64,000 nt of DNA from Massilia sp. METH4 (GCF_037094685.1 NZ_CP146614.1:2914001-2978000); one strand, 5' to 3'. Counted from the stretch's first letter, positions 20,810-30,434 are shown. Program-made: numbers and translations. Notes: a model not told the origin generated them from the sequence alone.

Positions 20810-21679
20810 ATGTTCAATCAAATAAGCATCCTCGCGCTGCTGCTGGCTTGCAGTGCGGGCAGTACTGCTGCTGCGTCCAAGGGCTGCATAGGGCAGGTAA
20901 CCGATGCGCCAACGGCGGCGCAAAAGGCAGACTGGATCATCGAGGCGGATGTGCGCGTGGTGGCACTCATGTCCGGCAACCGCGAACCCCTCTTCGTTGT
21001 CGAGAACACCGCGCTCGTGAGCGAAAAGGTTCCGGCCAAGCTTTACAGGACGGCTACGCTGCCACTGGACAGTTGCCCGCATCCCTCCGTCGTCAAGCTG
21101 GCGCAAGGCGGCAAGGTGGAAGGAAAGCGGCTGCGTTTCTATGGTTCCTGGCACGCGGTATCGCCGGCACGGCGTATTTTCTTTGTCGAACCGGTCGAAT
21201 CGCCGCTGCCGCAGTTGCCACAGCCCAAGCAGTTGGAAATCACCGGATCGACCGGCGAAAAGCCGCTCGGCGACGGCTGGCATCGTGCCCATTCCATCGA
21301 TGGCGGATTTTCGGTCGACATGCCAGGTCCCTACGTCAGCGCCACCGAAGGCGGTGCCGGAGCGCGAGGTGCGATGTTGCGCTCGGCCGATAGCCTGGGT
21401 TCGACATTCATGGCCGTCTTCGAGCCGTTCGGTACGAACGCATCGATGTTCGGCACCTTCGACGAAACCATCGCGAGGCCCGATTGCGAGAAACTGGATT
21501 TCAAGGGAAGGCCGGCTGTTTACACGCGAAGCGTGCAGCCGGGTGGCATGATCTTTCACTCGATGCTGGTGCGAATACCCGGCGGGACCTTCATGCTCGG
21601 CATAGTCACTTCCAGGAAGAGCGAGGCAAAATCGATGGCCCGCAAAGGCCGGTTCTTCGAGTCGCTTGCCATCGATTGA
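20810..21679 (+). CDS. Exported protein of unknown function
   Basis: I do not recognise the family. The 289-residue product starts with a signal peptide (MFNQISILALLLACSAGSTAAAS) ending at an AAAS cleavage site; the Cys in LLLACSAG is not a good lipobox. A first half contains two Cys (KGCIGQV and DSCPHP) that could form a disulfide and ends around residue 128. A second domain begins about residue 155 (GWHRAHSIDGGFSVDMPGPY), a pattern seen in proteins that carry two repeated unknown domains. It sits between the secA terminator and a palindromic element and is probably monocistronic. Confidence 0.65.
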   Translation: MFNQISILALLLACSAGSTAAASKGCIGQVTDAPTAAQKADWIIEADVRVVALMSGNREPLFVVENTALVSEKVPAKLYRTATLPLDSCPHPSVVKLAQGGKVEGKRLRFYGSWHAVSPARRIFFVEPVESPLPQLPQPKQLEITGSTGEKPLGDGWHRAHSIDGGFSVDMPGPYVSATEGGAGARGAMLRSADSLGSTFMAVFEPFGTNASMFGTFDETIARPDCEKLDFKGRPAVYTRSVQPGGMIFHSMLVRIPGGTFMLGIVTSRKSEAKSMARKGRFFESLAID

Positions 21680-21721
21680 CCGGCGCGGCACGTCCTGACC
21701 CAACTCTTGATACTATGAAAT

Positions 21722-21762
21722 ATTGCCTGGAAAATGGGGTACGTCCCCATTTTCCAGGCAAT
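21722..21762. repeat. Palindromic intergenic element (GGGGTACGTCCCC core)
   Basis: This is a perfect 18-bp inverted repeat (21722-21739 with 21745-21762) around the centre TACGT. The same arms and the reverse-complement centre (ACGTA) recur at 26316-26356, so it belongs to a dispersed family and is not only a terminator for the upstream gene. Confidence 0.85.
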
Positions 21763-21786
21763 AAAAAGCCCGGCACCTGGCCGGGC
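21763..21786 (-). terminator. Terminator of the porin/PstS-like operon
   Basis: On the minus strand GCCCGGC-CAGGT-GCCGGGC is followed by TTTTT. It abuts the palindromic element directly. Confidence 0.9.
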
Positions 21787-21809
21787 TTCGCGTTGCCGCG
21801 TAAAGCAGC

Positions 21810-22217
21810 TTACTGCAGCGTCAGGATAACCTTGACGGTATCGTCCACGGCCGACTTGTCGATGTAGCTGATGGCCTTCGGATCGTCCGCAACGGCTTTC
21901 TTCACCTCGGCGCTCGTCTTGAATTCCTTCGGTGCCTGGGCCTTGCCGGTGAAGACCAGCTTCGACCAGATCGCTTTCACCTGGGCCGCGTCCTTGTCCG
22001 CCACCTTCTTGTAGAAGTCGTTGCGGATCGCCGAGCCGTCGGCCTGGTCGATCGGCGTGAACATCGTCGATTTGCCGAGGAAGAACTGGGCCGCCTGTTC
22101 GGAGAACATGCGCGTGGCCGGGTTCTTGGCGCTGACGATCACCACGATCTCGGCCGATGCCGAGGCGGTTGCCGTCGCGAAGGCGGCGAAGATCAGGGAA
22201 GACAGTACTTTTTTCAT
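21810..22217 (-). CDS. Small exported PstS-like (PBP-like) protein
   Basis: The 135-residue product has a signal peptide (MKKVLSSLIFAAFATATASASA) and a single small domain related to phosphate-binding PstS proteins: IVVIVSAKNPATRMFSEQAAQFFLGK, then IRNDFYKKVADKDAAQVKAIW and AVADDPKAISYIDKSAVDD. A complete PstS is about 320 residues, so this is one lobe only. It lies 9 nt after a porin gene on the same strand, a pairing that suggests it works in the periplasm with that porin, possibly in anion or phosphate uptake. Binding activity is unproven. Confidence 0.8.
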   Translation of the reverse strand: MKKVLSSLIFAAFATATASASAEIVVIVSAKNPATRMFSEQAAQFFLGKSTMFTPIDQADGSAIRNDFYKKVADKDAAQVKAIWSKLVFTGKAQAPKEFKTSAEVKKAVADDPKAISYIDKSAVDDTVKVILTLQ

Positions 22218-22226
22218 GGTCGCTCC

Positions 22227-23450
22227 TTAGAACACGAAGTCCACGCCTGCGGCGATGACGGTGACTTTCTTGCCGACGCCGGCCGGGGTCACGTCGGACA
22301 GGTAGCCGTTCTTGGCACCCGGCTTCACGCGGTCGACCTGCACCTTCAGCGCGGCGGACTTGGCGAAGTCCCAGCGCACGCCGATCAGGTCGGACGACTG
22401 GCTGCTCGGGGCGAGGATGTTCTTCACGGTGGCATTCAGCGTCGGGATGCGTGCCAGGGTGGCCGGCGCGGAAACGTTCGAACCCTTGCCGTCATACTTG
22501 GCGTGGGCGAAGTACGGCAGCACCTTGCCGAAGCGGTAGCCCACCATCGTGTACCAGGCATTGCCGTCAGCCAGGTAGACCGGCTCCTTGGCGCGGCGCA
22601 TGCCGAATTCGGACTGCACCACGATATTGTTCCAGTCGGCCAGCAGGCCCACCGAGGTGAACGCAACGCGCTTGTAGTCGGCGATCGTGATGTCGTTGGC
22701 CAGCTGGCCGAAGCCCACCGTGGTCAGCGTCTTGGTCAGCGTGTTGATCGGCTTGACGTCGGTGGCCTTCAGCTTGCCCTGCATGTGGGCGAAGCGCACG
22801 GTGACAGGGCCATGCTCGGCAGCGATCGCGAAGCCGGCGGAGGGTGCCTGGTAGCGCGGGTCCGAACGGTCTGCCGACACGTAGGACTTGCCGCGCGAGA
22901 TGCCGCCGAACGCTTGTGCCGTCACGTTGGTGTCGCCGAAGCTGTGCTGCCAGTTCACGTCCAGGCCGTCGACGTTATCGATGATCATCTGGCCGTACAT
23001 TTCCACCGGCGGGCGCATCATCGTATTCGCGTAGCCGACGTTCTGGTAGTCGGAGATCAGGAAGCCGGGTACCGCCACGCGGCCGACGCGCACTGCCACT
23101 TCATCGCTGACCTTGTACTTGACGAATGCCCATGCCAGTTCGGTCGTGAAGCTGTCGCCGGTCGACTTGCGCGACAGGATCTGCGTAGTGGCGGAGAGCT
23201 TGTCCGAGAACGTATAGGTTGCCTGCAGGCCCAGGTTCGAGTCGAGGCCGATCGTGCTCGTGCCGGCCGTGCCTTCGCGCTGGTTGGCGCGGGTGAAGCG
23301 CGCGTCTTCCGTGTTGCTCTTGGCGGCGGCCAGGGTGCCGAAGCCGGTGATGTTGAGGTTGCCGTCACCGATCGTGACGGCATTGGCGGCGCTTGCCTGC
23401 ATCAGGCACAGGGCGCCCAGCACGGTTGCTGCTGACAGTTTCATTTTCAT
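22227..23450 (-). CDS. Outer-membrane porin-like protein
   Basis: The 407-residue product has a signal peptide (MKMKLSAATVLGALCLMQASAANA) followed by alternating beta-strand sequence with GLQATYTFSDKLSATTQIL, WAFVKYKVSDEVAVRVGRV and a C-terminal GVDFVF with a terminal Phe, the outer-membrane insertion signal. The RVGRVAVPGFLISDYQNVGY stretch resembles OprO/P and related porin barrels. It is first gene of a two-gene unit with the PstS-like protein. ATG at 23450 or 23444 are both possible; the longer frame to 23540 has no signal peptide at its start. Confidence 0.8.
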   Translation of the reverse strand: MKMKLSAATVLGALCLMQASAANAVTIGDGNLNITGFGTLAAAKSNTEDARFTRANQREGTAGTSTIGLDSNLGLQATYTFSDKLSATTQILSRKSTGDSFTTELAWAFVKYKVSDEVAVRVGRVAVPGFLISDYQNVGYANTMMRPPVEMYGQMIIDNVDGLDVNWQHSFGDTNVTAQAFGGISRGKSYVSADRSDPRYQAPSAGFAIAAEHGPVTVRFAHMQGKLKATDVKPINTLTKTLTTVGFGQLANDITIADYKRVAFTSVGLLADWNNIVVQSEFGMRRAKEPVYLADGNAWYTMVGYRFGKVLPYFAHAKYDGKGSNVSAPATLARIPTLNATVKNILAPSSQSSDLIGVRWDFAKSAALKVQVDRVKPGAKNGYLSDVTPAGVGKKVTVIAAGVDFVF

Positions 23451-23758
23451 GCTCGAGGAATCCAATCCGAATGTTGTGTAGGGGTGCAGGCCGCGGACCG
23501 CTGCGAAGGTGGGGGAGCGGTTGACGCACGGCATGTGCATGCGGTGTCTACCTTATGGGATATTGCCGATCAGGAACAAGTTTTATTTCCCGAAAGATAC
23601 TAAACATGAAAGTTACTGTCGCTTTTTGTGAACGACCGGGACATTTTTTGTGCGAGAAAGACATGTTTGCCAGTGCGCAAAAGGTTTTCGCCCCGGGCGA
23701 TGCCTTGTTGCGACAGGGATTACAATAGTGATTTCATCAACCCGCACGAGAACAACAC

Positions 23759-24997
23759 ATGGCCGTCAATTCCCCCATTCCTGTCGCCGCTGACCTGAAA
23801 CCCGTCGCCGGTATCGAAATCGGCTACGCCCAAGCCGGGATCAAGAAACCGAACCGCAAGGATGTGCTGGTGATGAAGCTGGCCGAGGGGGCCACGGTGT
23901 CCGGCGTGTTCACGCTGAACCGTTTCTGCGCGGCACCCGTGCAAATCTCCAAGGAAAACCTCACCGCCGTGAAGGCCGGCGGCAAGCCGATTCGCGCGCT
24001 GCTCGTCAACACGGGCAATGCCAATGCCGGTACCGGCGAGGCCGGCATGGCCAACGCCCGCGCCACTTGCGAGGCGCTGGCGGCCGAACTCGGCATCGAC
24101 GCCCAGCAGGTGCTGCCGTTCTCCACCGGCGTGATCCTTGAACCGCTGCCGGTCGCGAAGATCAAGGCCGGCCTGCCCGCCGCCGTACAGAACCTGAAGG
24201 CCGACAACTGGTTCAACGCGGCCGAAGCGATCATGACGACCGATACGCAGCCGAAGGCAGGCTCGCGCACCGTCACCATTGCCGGCCACACGGTCACGCT
24301 GACCGGCATCAGCAAGGGCGCCGGCATGATCAAGCCGAACATGGCCACGATGCTGGGCTACCTGGCATTCGATGCCAAGGTGGCCCAGCCGGTGCTGGAC
24401 GTGCTGGTGAAGGAAGCGGCCGACAAGTCGTTCAACTGCATCACGATCGATGGCGACACCTCGACCAACGACTCGTTCATGCTGGTCGCCACCGGCGCGG
24501 GCACGCTGGAAGTGAACTCGGTGGACTCGCCGGAATACCGCGAGCTGGCGGCTGCCGTTACGGAACTGTCCGTGTTCCTGGCCCAGGCCATCATCCGTGA
24601 CGGCGAGGGCGCCACGAAGTTCATCACCATCACGGTGGAAGAGGGCAATTCCACGGAGGAGTGCCGCAAGATCGCCTACTCGATCGGCCACTCGCCGCTG
24701 GTGAAGACGGCGTTCTTCGCCTCCGACCCGAACCTGGGCCGCATCCTGGCCGCCATCGGCTACGCCGGCGTGGACGACCTGGACGTATCGAAGATCAACC
24801 TGTGGCTGGACGACGTGTGGGTGGCCAAGGACGGCGGGCGCAACCCGGACTACAAGGAAGAAGACGGCCAGCGCGTGATGAAGCAGAGCGAGATCACGGT
24901 GCGCGTAAAGCTGGCGCGCGGCGATGCTGCCGCCACCGTGTATACCTGCGACCTGTCGCACGACTACGTGTCGATCAACGCGGATTATCGTTCCTGA
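23759..24997 (+). CDS. argJ: Bifunctional ornithine acetyltransferase / N-acetylglutamate synthase ArgJ
   Basis: ArgJ transfers acetyl from N-acetylornithine to glutamate in the cyclic arginine pathway and can also use acetyl-CoA. The 412-residue precursor contains the autoprocessing site [18 protein letters not shown]; Thr197 becomes the N-terminal nucleophile of the beta chain. TNDSF and the C-terminal [21 protein letters not shown] are also conserved. Its stop overlaps the next start (TGATG), so it is coupled to the ATPase gene. Confidence 0.97.
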   Translation: MAVNSPIPVAADLKPVAGIEIGYAQAGIKKPNRKDVLVMKLAEGATVSGVFTLNRFCAAPVQISKENLTAVKAGGKPIRALLVNTGNANAGTGEAGMANARATCEALAAELGIDAQQVLPFSTGVILEPLPVAKIKAGLPAAVQNLKADNWFNAAEAIMTTDTQPKAGSRTVTIAGHTVTLTGISKGAGMIKPNMATMLGYLAFDAKVAQPVLDVLVKEAADKSFNCITIDGDTSTNDSFMLVATGAGTLEVNSVDSPEYRELAAAVTELSVFLAQAIIRDGEGATKFITITVEEGNSTEECRKIAYSIGHSPLVKTAFFASDPNLGRILAAIGYAGVDDLDVSKINLWLDDVWVAKDGGRNPDYKEEDGQRVMKQSEITVRVKLARGDAAATVYTCDLSHDYVSINADYRS

Positions 24998-25890
24998 TGG
25001 CGGGCCTGGAAGAATTCCTGCAGCGGGCCGAAAGCGTGCTGGCCCGCGTGGAAGCATTGCTGCCGCCGGCCGTGCCGGCGCCGGACTGGAACGCGGCATT
25101 CGCTTTCCGCTGGCGCAAGCGCGGCGGCGGCTTCGGTGGCTACAGCGCCGGTTGGCTGCAACCGGTCGCTCACGCATCGAAGATCACGCTGGACGATTTG
25201 CATAACGTGGCGAACCAGAAGGCCGCGATCGAGCAGAACACGCGGCAGTTCGTGGAAGGCCGCCCGGCCAACAACGTGCTGCTGACGGGCGCGCGCGGCA
25301 CGGGAAAATCGTCGCTGATCAAGGCTTGCCTGAACGGCTTCGCCGACCGTGGGCTGCGGCTGATCGAGGTGGACAAGGCCGATCTCGCCGACCTGCCCGA
25401 CATCATCGACCTGGTGGCGGGCCGCCCCGAGCGCTTCGTGGTGTTCTGCGACGACCTGTCGTTCGAGGAGGGCGAGAGCGGCTACAAGGCACTGAAAGTG
25501 GCGCTGGACGGTTCCGTCACCGCGCAGTCGGACAATGTGCTCATCTACGCCACGTCGAACCGCCGGCACCTGCTGCCCGAGCGCATGTCCGACAACACCA
25601 GCTATCGCCACGACGAGGATGGCGACCTGCATCCGGGCGAAACGGTCGAGGAAAAGATTTCGCTGTCCGAGCGCTTCGGGCTGTGGCTGTCGTTCTACCC
25701 GTTCAAGCAGGACGATTACCTGGCCATCGTGGCGCACTGGCTGTCCACCTTCGGCTGCACGCCGGCGCAGATCGAGGAAGCGCGCGGCGACGCGCTGCGC
25801 TGGGCGCTGCAACGCGGGTCCCGCTCGGGCCGCGTGGCATGGCAGTTCGCCCGCGACCACGCCGGCAAGATGAGCGGAACTCCGGCATGA
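24997..25890 (+). CDS. AAA ATPase of the DUF815 family
   Basis: The 297-residue cytoplasmic protein has an N-terminal helical region, then Walker A LLTGARGTGKSSLIKA (about residues 94-109), Walker B-like RFVVFCDDLSFEEGE (about 145-159) and sensor-1 VLIYATSNRRHLLPERM. These match the DUF815 family of single AAA-domain ATPases, whose role is not defined. The start overlaps the argJ stop and its stop overlaps mutT (ATGA), giving an argJ-ATPase-mutT unit seen widely in Burkholderiales. Confidence 0.9.
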   Translation: MAGLEEFLQRAESVLARVEALLPPAVPAPDWNAAFAFRWRKRGGGFGGYSAGWLQPVAHASKITLDDLHNVANQKAAIEQNTRQFVEGRPANNVLLTGARGTGKSSLIKACLNGFADRGLRLIEVDKADLADLPDIIDLVAGRPERFVVFCDDLSFEEGESGYKALKVALDGSVTAQSDNVLIYATSNRRHLLPERMSDNTSYRHDEDGDLHPGETVEEKISLSERFGLWLSFYPFKQDDYLAIVAHWLSTFGCTPAQIEEARGDALRWALQRGSRSGRVAWQFARDHAGKMSGTPA

Positions 25891-26282
25891 CGGAAGTAAA
25901 GAAGCCGATCGACGTGGCGGTCGGCATCCTGATGAAACCGAACGGCGACGTGCTGCTGGGCCAGCGCCCGGCGGGCAAGCCGTACGCGGGCTACTGGGAA
26001 TTCCCCGGCGGGAAAGTGGACCCGGGCGAGACCATTTTCCAGGCGCTGCAACGCGAGTTCATGGAAGAGCTGGGCATCGAGGTGATCAGCGCCGAAGAGT
26101 GGTGCGGCGTGGAGCACGTGTACGAACACGCGCACGTGCGGCTGCACTTCTTCATCAGCCGCGAATGGCGCGGCGAACCGCAAAGCCTCGAGGGCCAGGC
26201 CTTCGCATGGCAGGGAGAAGTCGGTGTGGAACCTTTACTGCCTGCCACGATCCCTTTGCTCCAGTGGATCGACCGTTGCTGA
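25887..26282 (+). CDS. mutT: 8-oxo-dGTP diphosphatase MutT (Nudix)
   Basis: MutT removes oxidised GTP/dGTP from the nucleotide pool. The 131-residue product carries a complete Nudix box: GGKVDPGET followed by ALQREFMEELGIEV (about residues 34-58), with WEFPGG immediately before it as in MutT. Length fits a single-domain enzyme. The start overlaps the preceding stop as ATGA. A repeat-rich 300-nt gap follows. Confidence 0.95.
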   Translation: MTEVKKPIDVAVGILMKPNGDVLLGQRPAGKPYAGYWEFPGGKVDPGETIFQALQREFMEELGIEVISAEEWCGVEHVYEHAHVRLHFFISREWRGEPQSLEGQAFAWQGEVGVEPLLPATIPLLQWIDRC

Positions 26283-26315
26283 AAAACCGGTGACACGCTC
26301 CGATTTGCTGGAAAT

Positions 26316-26392
26316 GTTTCCTGGAAAATGGGGACGTACCCCATTTTCCAGGAAACGTTTCTCAGAAAATGGGGTCTGTCCCCATTTTTGAG
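26316..26392. repeat. Two adjacent palindromes with GGGG..CCCC cores
   Basis: The first, 26316-26356, has perfect 18-bp arms around ACGTA and is the inverted copy of the element at 21722-21762. The second, 26361-26392, has imperfect arms around GGGGTCTGTCCCC. GAAATGTTTC and GAAACGTTTC mark the outer borders of the first. Confidence 0.85.
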
Positions 26393-26431
26393 GCAACTTT
26401 GCTGGCCGGCTGAGAGGGGCTATCGGGGCAT

Positions 26432-26558
26432 GGTGTCGAACATGTTTTTCCGCGGCCTCACCGCGGAAAAACGTGTGCGACACCGGTTTTCTCCCGAGGT
26501 GCCTCATTGGAAAACCGGTGTCAGACACTTTTTCGCAGGCGAAAAAGTGTCTGACACC
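26432..26558. repeat. Composite double-palindrome element, copy 1
   Basis: Palindrome 1 (26432-26455 with 26461-26484, a few mismatches) is joined by a 32-nt spacer to palindrome 2, whose 20-bp arms (26517-26536 and 26539-26558) are perfect. The spacer begins GGTTTTCTC and ends GAAAACC. The 16-mer CGACACCGGTTTTCTC at the joint is identical in the copies at 48639-48774 and 52687-52809. Together with the element at 26316-26392 it fills the mutT-yacG gap. Confidence 0.85.
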
Positions 26559-26580
26559 AGGCATCTGGCACCAGGCATCT

Positions 26581-26760
26581 CTACTGCTTGTCTTCTTCGA
26601 GCGGGTCGGTAGGAACGTTGCCGGGGATCGTATATTTTTCCTCGGCCCAGGCGCCCAGGTCGATTTGCTTGCAGCGTTCGGAACAGAAGGGGCGGTACTT
26701 GTTTTTCTCGCTCCACTCCACTTTCTTGCCGCAGGTGGGGCAGTCGACAACGGTTGGCAT
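26581..26760 (-). CDS. yacG: DNA gyrase inhibitor YacG (zinc ribbon)
   Basis: The 59-residue protein translated on the minus strand has the YacG zinc site CPTC...CSERC (Cys7, Cys10, Cys26, Cys30), the conserved [20 protein letters not shown] core, and an acidic tail ending DPLEEDKQ. In E. coli YacG binds GyrB and blocks DNA binding. It directly follows zapD (2-nt gap) in the pilD-coaE-zapD-yacG gene order shared by many beta- and gammaproteobacteria. Confidence 0.95.
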   Translation of the reverse strand: MPTVVDCPTCGKKVEWSEKNKYRPFCSERCKQIDLGAWAEEKYTIPGNVPTDPLEEDKQ

Positions 26761-26762
26761 GT

Positions 26763-27518
26763 TCAGAAATTACAGAGGGTCAGTTCGAAGGGCACGTCGT
26801 CTTCCAGCGGCTTGGGCTTGCAGTCGCCGCCTTGCGTGGTGAAGCGTACCCACAGCATGTATTTGTTGGCCGAGATTTCCGGGATTGCACCCAGCGATTC
26901 GTCGACGGTCAGCCGCAGCATCTGGTACACCTTACCCTGCAGCATCTGCTGGTAGCTGCCGGCATTGGCGATCATCTTCTTCGGCGCGCCGGAATTGCGC
27001 AGCAGGCGCAGCACGAGGCCCAGCGCGTCGAACAGGGGCACGAGCGGGCCGAACCAGTTGGCGATGTCGGCATAGCGCTGCTCGAACGGGCGCTGCTGCC
27101 AGGCGTAATACGAGGGCAGGTCGAATTCGCAGGCGCCGCCGGGAATGATCGTGCGGCCGCGAATGCTCATCAGCCATTCATTCTCGCGCACGTTCTGGCC
27201 CGTCTTGCCCTGCGACGCGACCAGCGCGGCCGACACGCTGTCGAGCTCCTCGAGGATCGCGTCGAGCATCTCGGTTTGCACGGCGGGGTTGGATCGGTAG
27301 CCCAGCAAGGTCTGCTTCTGGCGCTCGATTTCCTGCAGCAGGTCCGATTTCAAGTCGGCGCGGCCAGCCACTTCGAGCATGTCGAAGATCGTGGCGAGCG
27401 CCACATGGTGCTGCAGCGGGTGTTCCTGGTTCAGGAAAAACTTGAACTTCTCGTACAGGTCCTCCAGGCGCAACAGCGTGCGAATGCGCTCGGTGAAAGG
27501 ATATTCATAAACGATCAA
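26763..27518 (-). CDS. zapD: Cell division protein ZapD
   Basis: ZapD (YacF) cross-links FtsZ filaments. The 251-residue soluble, mostly helical product starts with the family signature [21 protein letters not shown] and contains the conserved [29 protein letters not shown] region, split here for length, and later [20 protein letters not shown]. It sits between coaE and yacG, which is its normal place. Length equals the family norm. Confidence 0.96.
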   Translation of the reverse strand: MIVYEYPFTERIRTLLRLEDLYEKFKFFLNQEHPLQHHVALATIFDMLEVAGRADLKSDLLQEIERQKQTLLGYRSNPAVQTEMLDAILEELDSVSAALVASQGKTGQNVRENEWLMSIRGRTIIPGGACEFDLPSYYAWQQRPFEQRYADIANWFGPLVPLFDALGLVLRLLRNSGAPKKMIANAGSYQQMLQGKVYQMLRLTVDESLGAIPEISANKYMLWVRFTTQGGDCKPKPLEDDVPFELTLCNF

Positions 27519-27591
27519 AGTGAATCCCTCGTGGGTGGACCTGAAATATGCCCGTGATTCTGAACCATGCGAGGCAAAAATACAAACGTTG

Positions 27592-28224
27592 TTAATTGTT
27601 TCTGACTTCTTCTTCAGCCATCGTTAAGTAAATTGCATGCAAGCGGTCCACCTGAGGAGCCAGCGCGTCGAGCGCGCCGCCGTTGTCGATGACATCGTCG
27701 GCGGCCGCGAGCCGCACCTGCCGCGGTACCTGCGCGGCCATGATCGCGCGCACCTGGGCTTGCGGCAGGCCGTTGCGCGCCACCACCCGCGCGAGCTGCA
27801 CCTCTTCCGGGCAATCCACGACGAGCACACGCCCCACGCGCTCCTTCCACGTGCCCGACTCGACGAGCAGCGGAATGTCGAAGATCACGTAGGGCCCCGT
27901 GCCCAGCAGGCTTTCGGCGAACACGGCATCGCGGATCATGGGGTGCAGGATGCCTTCCAGGCGGCGCTTCGCATCCGGCACCGTGAACACGAGCGCGCGC
28001 ATCCTGGCGCGGTCGAGGGCGCCCTGCGCGTCGGCAAAGTCGGCGCCGAACTCGGCCAGCAGCGCCGGCATCGCGGCGCCGTGCGGGCCCGTGAGGTTGC
28101 GGGCGATCTGGTCGGTGTCCACGATGTCTACGCCCCGCTGGGCGAACAGCCGGGCGACCGCGCTCTTGCCGCTGCCGATGCCGCCCGTCAGCCCGACAGT
28201 AAAACGCCGCTTCACATCGCTCAT
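27592..28224 (-). CDS. coaE: Dephospho-CoA kinase
   Basis: CoaE catalyses the last step of coenzyme A synthesis. The 210-residue product has the P-loop [14 protein letters not shown] near residues 10-23, the substrate motif [20 protein letters not shown] and [15 protein letters not shown] segment (here [12 protein letters not shown]). The ATG at 28224 overlaps the pilD stop (ATGA). The frame continues far upstream but that part is only the pilD shadow. Confidence 0.96.
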   Translation of the reverse strand: MSDVKRRFTVGLTGGIGSGKSAVARLFAQRGVDIVDTDQIARNLTGPHGAAMPALLAEFGADFADAQGALDRARMRALVFTVPDAKRRLEGILHPMIRDAVFAESLLGTGPYVIFDIPLLVESGTWKERVGRVLVVDCPEEVQLARVVARNGLPQAQVRAIMAAQVPRQVRLAAADDVIDNGGALDALAPQVDRLHAIYLTMAEEEVRNN

Positions 28225-29096
28225 GCGCCGCCCAGGAAGCCGCTCGTGAAGGCGGAGATCTCCGGCCCGAACAGCAGCGCGATCAGGCCAGCCGTGGCCA
28301 GGTAGGGCCCGAACGGGATCGGATTGTCGCGGCCCCGTTTCGCGAACACGATCAGGCAGATGCCGACCACGGCGCCCACCAGGGAGGACAGCAGGATAAT
28401 CGTCGGCAGCATCATCCAGCCCAGCCACGCGCCCAGCGCGGCCAGCAGCTTGAAGTCGCCGTAGCCCATGCCTTCCTTCCCGGTCAACAGCTTGAACAGC
28501 CAGTAGACGGCCCACAGCACCAGGTAGCCGGCCGCCGCGCCGATCACCGCGTCCGCCAACGGCACGAAGGTGCCGTTCAGGTTCACGAGCAGGCCGGCCC
28601 ACAGCAGCGGGTAGGTGAGATCGTCCGGCAACAGCTTGGTGTCGTAGTCGATGAAGGTCATCGCGATGAGCAGGTAGGCGAACAGCAGGGTGGCCAGGCC
28701 CGTCCAGCCGCTGCCGAACTGCCACACCAGCGCGGCGGAGAGCGCCGCCGTCAGTGCCTCGATGATGGGGTAGCGCGCCGAGATCGGCGTGCCGCAGCTG
28801 CTGCATTTGCCGCGTAGTACGAGCCAGCTGAACACCGGGATGTTCTCGATCGCGCGGATCTGGTGCCCGCAATGCGTGCAGTTTGACCGCGGCACCATCA
28901 GGTTGAACCGGTCCGTGTGCGGCAGCGGCAAGCCCGATTCGCTGGCAACGTAATTGTCGGACTCGCGCTGCATCATCTTCGGCATGCGGTAGATGACGAC
29001 ATTCAGGAAGCTGCCGACCAGCAGGCCGAAGATGGCGGCGATGACGGCGGCGGGAACGGTGGCGGGAGGCGAGAAAAGAAAGAGATCCTGGAGCAT
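28221..29096 (-). CDS. pilD: Type IV prepilin peptidase / N-methyltransferase PilD
   Basis: PilD cleaves and N-methylates type IV prepilins and related pseudopilins at the inner membrane. The 291-residue protein has a first membrane segment, the cytoplasmic zinc domain with two CxxC pairs (CTHCG and CSSCG, about 30 residues apart), and the two aspartyl protease motifs FIDYDTKLLPD and GYGDFKLLA. The start at 29096 (MLQDLFLF) fits the family better than 29156. In most relatives pilD follows pilC directly; here an 8-kb plus-strand sucrose locus separates them. Confidence 0.96.
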   Translation of the reverse strand: MLQDLFLFSPPATVPAAVIAAIFGLLVGSFLNVVIYRMPKMMQRESDNYVASESGLPLPHTDRFNLMVPRSNCTHCGHQIRAIENIPVFSWLVLRGKCSSCGTPISARYPIIEALTAALSAALVWQFGSGWTGLATLLFAYLLIAMTFIDYDTKLLPDDLTYPLLWAGLLVNLNGTFVPLADAVIGAAAGYLVLWAVYWLFKLLTGKEGMGYGDFKLLAALGAWLGWMMLPTIILLSSLVGAVVGICLIVFAKRGRDNPIPFGPYLATAGLIALLFGPEISAFTSGFLGGA

Positions 29097-29292
29097 GGCG
29101 CGAATTCCGTGGGCCGGGGCGTGGCCCGGGCAATAGCGGTTGCCGGCGGGGCGCACGCCCCAACCGTTTGAAACGAGAGCTTACACCACCGTGGCGCGAT
29201 TGCTGGGCGCGCTGCCGGCAGTGTTGCTTTCCACCTCCGCCCCCGTGTCATACAATCGCCGCTCCTGCCCCGGGGCACTGCGGAAGACACAG

Positions 29293-30378
29293 ATGGCGAA
29301 AGCACGGCAAGACGACTCCACCAGCGATTCCACGAGCGACAGCGCGCAGCGGCGCCTGCAGATGGCCGATATCGCGCGGCTGGCGGGCGTCTCCACGGCC
29401 ACCGTGTCGCGGGCGCTGAACAACAGCCCGCTCGTCAATGCCGAGACGCGCGGCCGTATCCTCGAACTGGCCGCTTCGCTGAAGTACTCGATCAATATCG
29501 GCGCGCAAAACCTGCGCCTGAAGCAGAACCGCACGGTCAGCGTGCTGATTCCTTTCGACCGCAAGAGCCACCAGAACCTGACCGATCCCTTCCTGCTGAC
29601 GATGCTGGGCAGCCTGGCCGATGCGCTCACCGAGCAGGGCTTCGACATGCTGTTCTCGCGCATTCCCATCGAGGAGCTGGGCGCGGCTGCTTCCGCTCCT
29701 TACGATTCGGGGCGCGTGGTCGGCATCATCCTCGTGGGGCAGTGGGGCCGGCACGAGGAACTCAACGAGCTGGCCGCCCGCAAGGTACCGGTCGTCGTGT
29801 GGGGTGCCCAGCTGCCGCGGCAGCTGTATTGCTGCGTGGGCAGCGACAATGTCAGCGGCGGAATGCTCGCCACCGAACACCTCATTGCCCACGGGCGCAG
29901 GCGCATCGCCTTCCTCGGCGACGTCGAACTGCCGGAGCCGGCGCAACGCTACCGCGGCCTCTGCGAGGCCCTGGCAAGGCACGGCATTGCGGCCGACCCG
30001 CAACTGCAGGTGTCGTGCCCGTTCCTGCCGCGCGGCGGCAAGGATGCCGTCGACACCTTGCAGGCGCGCGGCGTCGCCTATGACGCCGTGTTTGCCGCCA
30101 GCGACCTGCTGGCGATGACGGCCATCGACAGCCTGCGCGCCCACGGCCGGCGCGTGCCGGAAGACGTGGCCGTCGTCGGCTATGACGATATCGGCCAGTC
30201 CGCATATTTCCACCCACGGTTGACGACCGTGCGCCAGCCGGTCGACGCCGCCGGCCGCGCCCTCGTGGCCTCGCTGCTGGCGCTCATCGACGGCAAACCC
30301 GCGCCATCGATCCAGCTGCCCACCGAACTCGTCGTGCGTGCCAGCGCCGGCGAAGAACCGGGCCGGTCGCCCCGCTGA
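29293..30378 (+). CDS. suxR: LacI-family repressor of the sucrose locus (SuxR-like)
   Basis: The 361-residue protein has a LacI helix-turn-helix at about residues 24-45 (MADIARLAGVSTATVSRALNN) and hinge helix, then a sugar-binding periplasmic-binding-protein-like domain ending in the dimerisation and inducer region (VAVVGYDDIGQSAYFHPRLTTVRQP). It is the first gene of the sucrose locus, co-directional with it. Two operators with the LacI consensus TGNAANCGNTTNCA lie in the 221 nt between this gene and the TonB receptor, so it most likely represses the receptor operon in the absence of sucrose or a breakdown product. The name follows the Xanthomonas sux locus by analogy. Confidence 0.88.
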   Translation: MAKARQDDSTSDSTSDSAQRRLQMADIARLAGVSTATVSRALNNSPLVNAETRGRILELAASLKYSINIGAQNLRLKQNRTVSVLIPFDRKSHQNLTDPFLLTMLGSLADALTEQGFDMLFSRIPIEELGAAASAPYDSGRVVGIILVGQWGRHEELNELAARKVPVVVWGAQLPRQLYCCVGSDNVSGGMLATEHLIAHGRRRIAFLGDVELPEPAQRYRGLCEALARHGIAADPQLQVSCPFLPRGGKDAVDTLQARGVAYDAVFAASDLLAMTAIDSLRAHGRRVPEDVAVVGYDDIGQSAYFHPRLTTVRQPVDAAGRALVASLLALIDGKPAPSIQLPTELVVRASAGEEPGRSPR

Positions 30379-30416
30379 AATTGCTCACTGCTCCATGACT
30401 GATACCTGCGAAACAT

Positions 30417-30434
30417 CTTGTAATCGATTGCAGT
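30417..30434. promoter_or_regulatory. LacI-type operator O1
   Basis: CTTGTAATCGATTGCAGT fits TGNAANCGNTTNCA, with one arm mismatch relative to the perfect site 78 bp downstream. Confidence 0.8.

Noticed and set aside
22503..23435. Plus-strand open frame opposite the porin gene
   Set aside because: The minus-strand porin has a signal peptide and terminal Phe; the opposite frame has shadow composition.
26300..26560. CRISPR array
   Set aside because: The repeats are palindromes with differing arms and no regular unique spacers; no cas genes are present.
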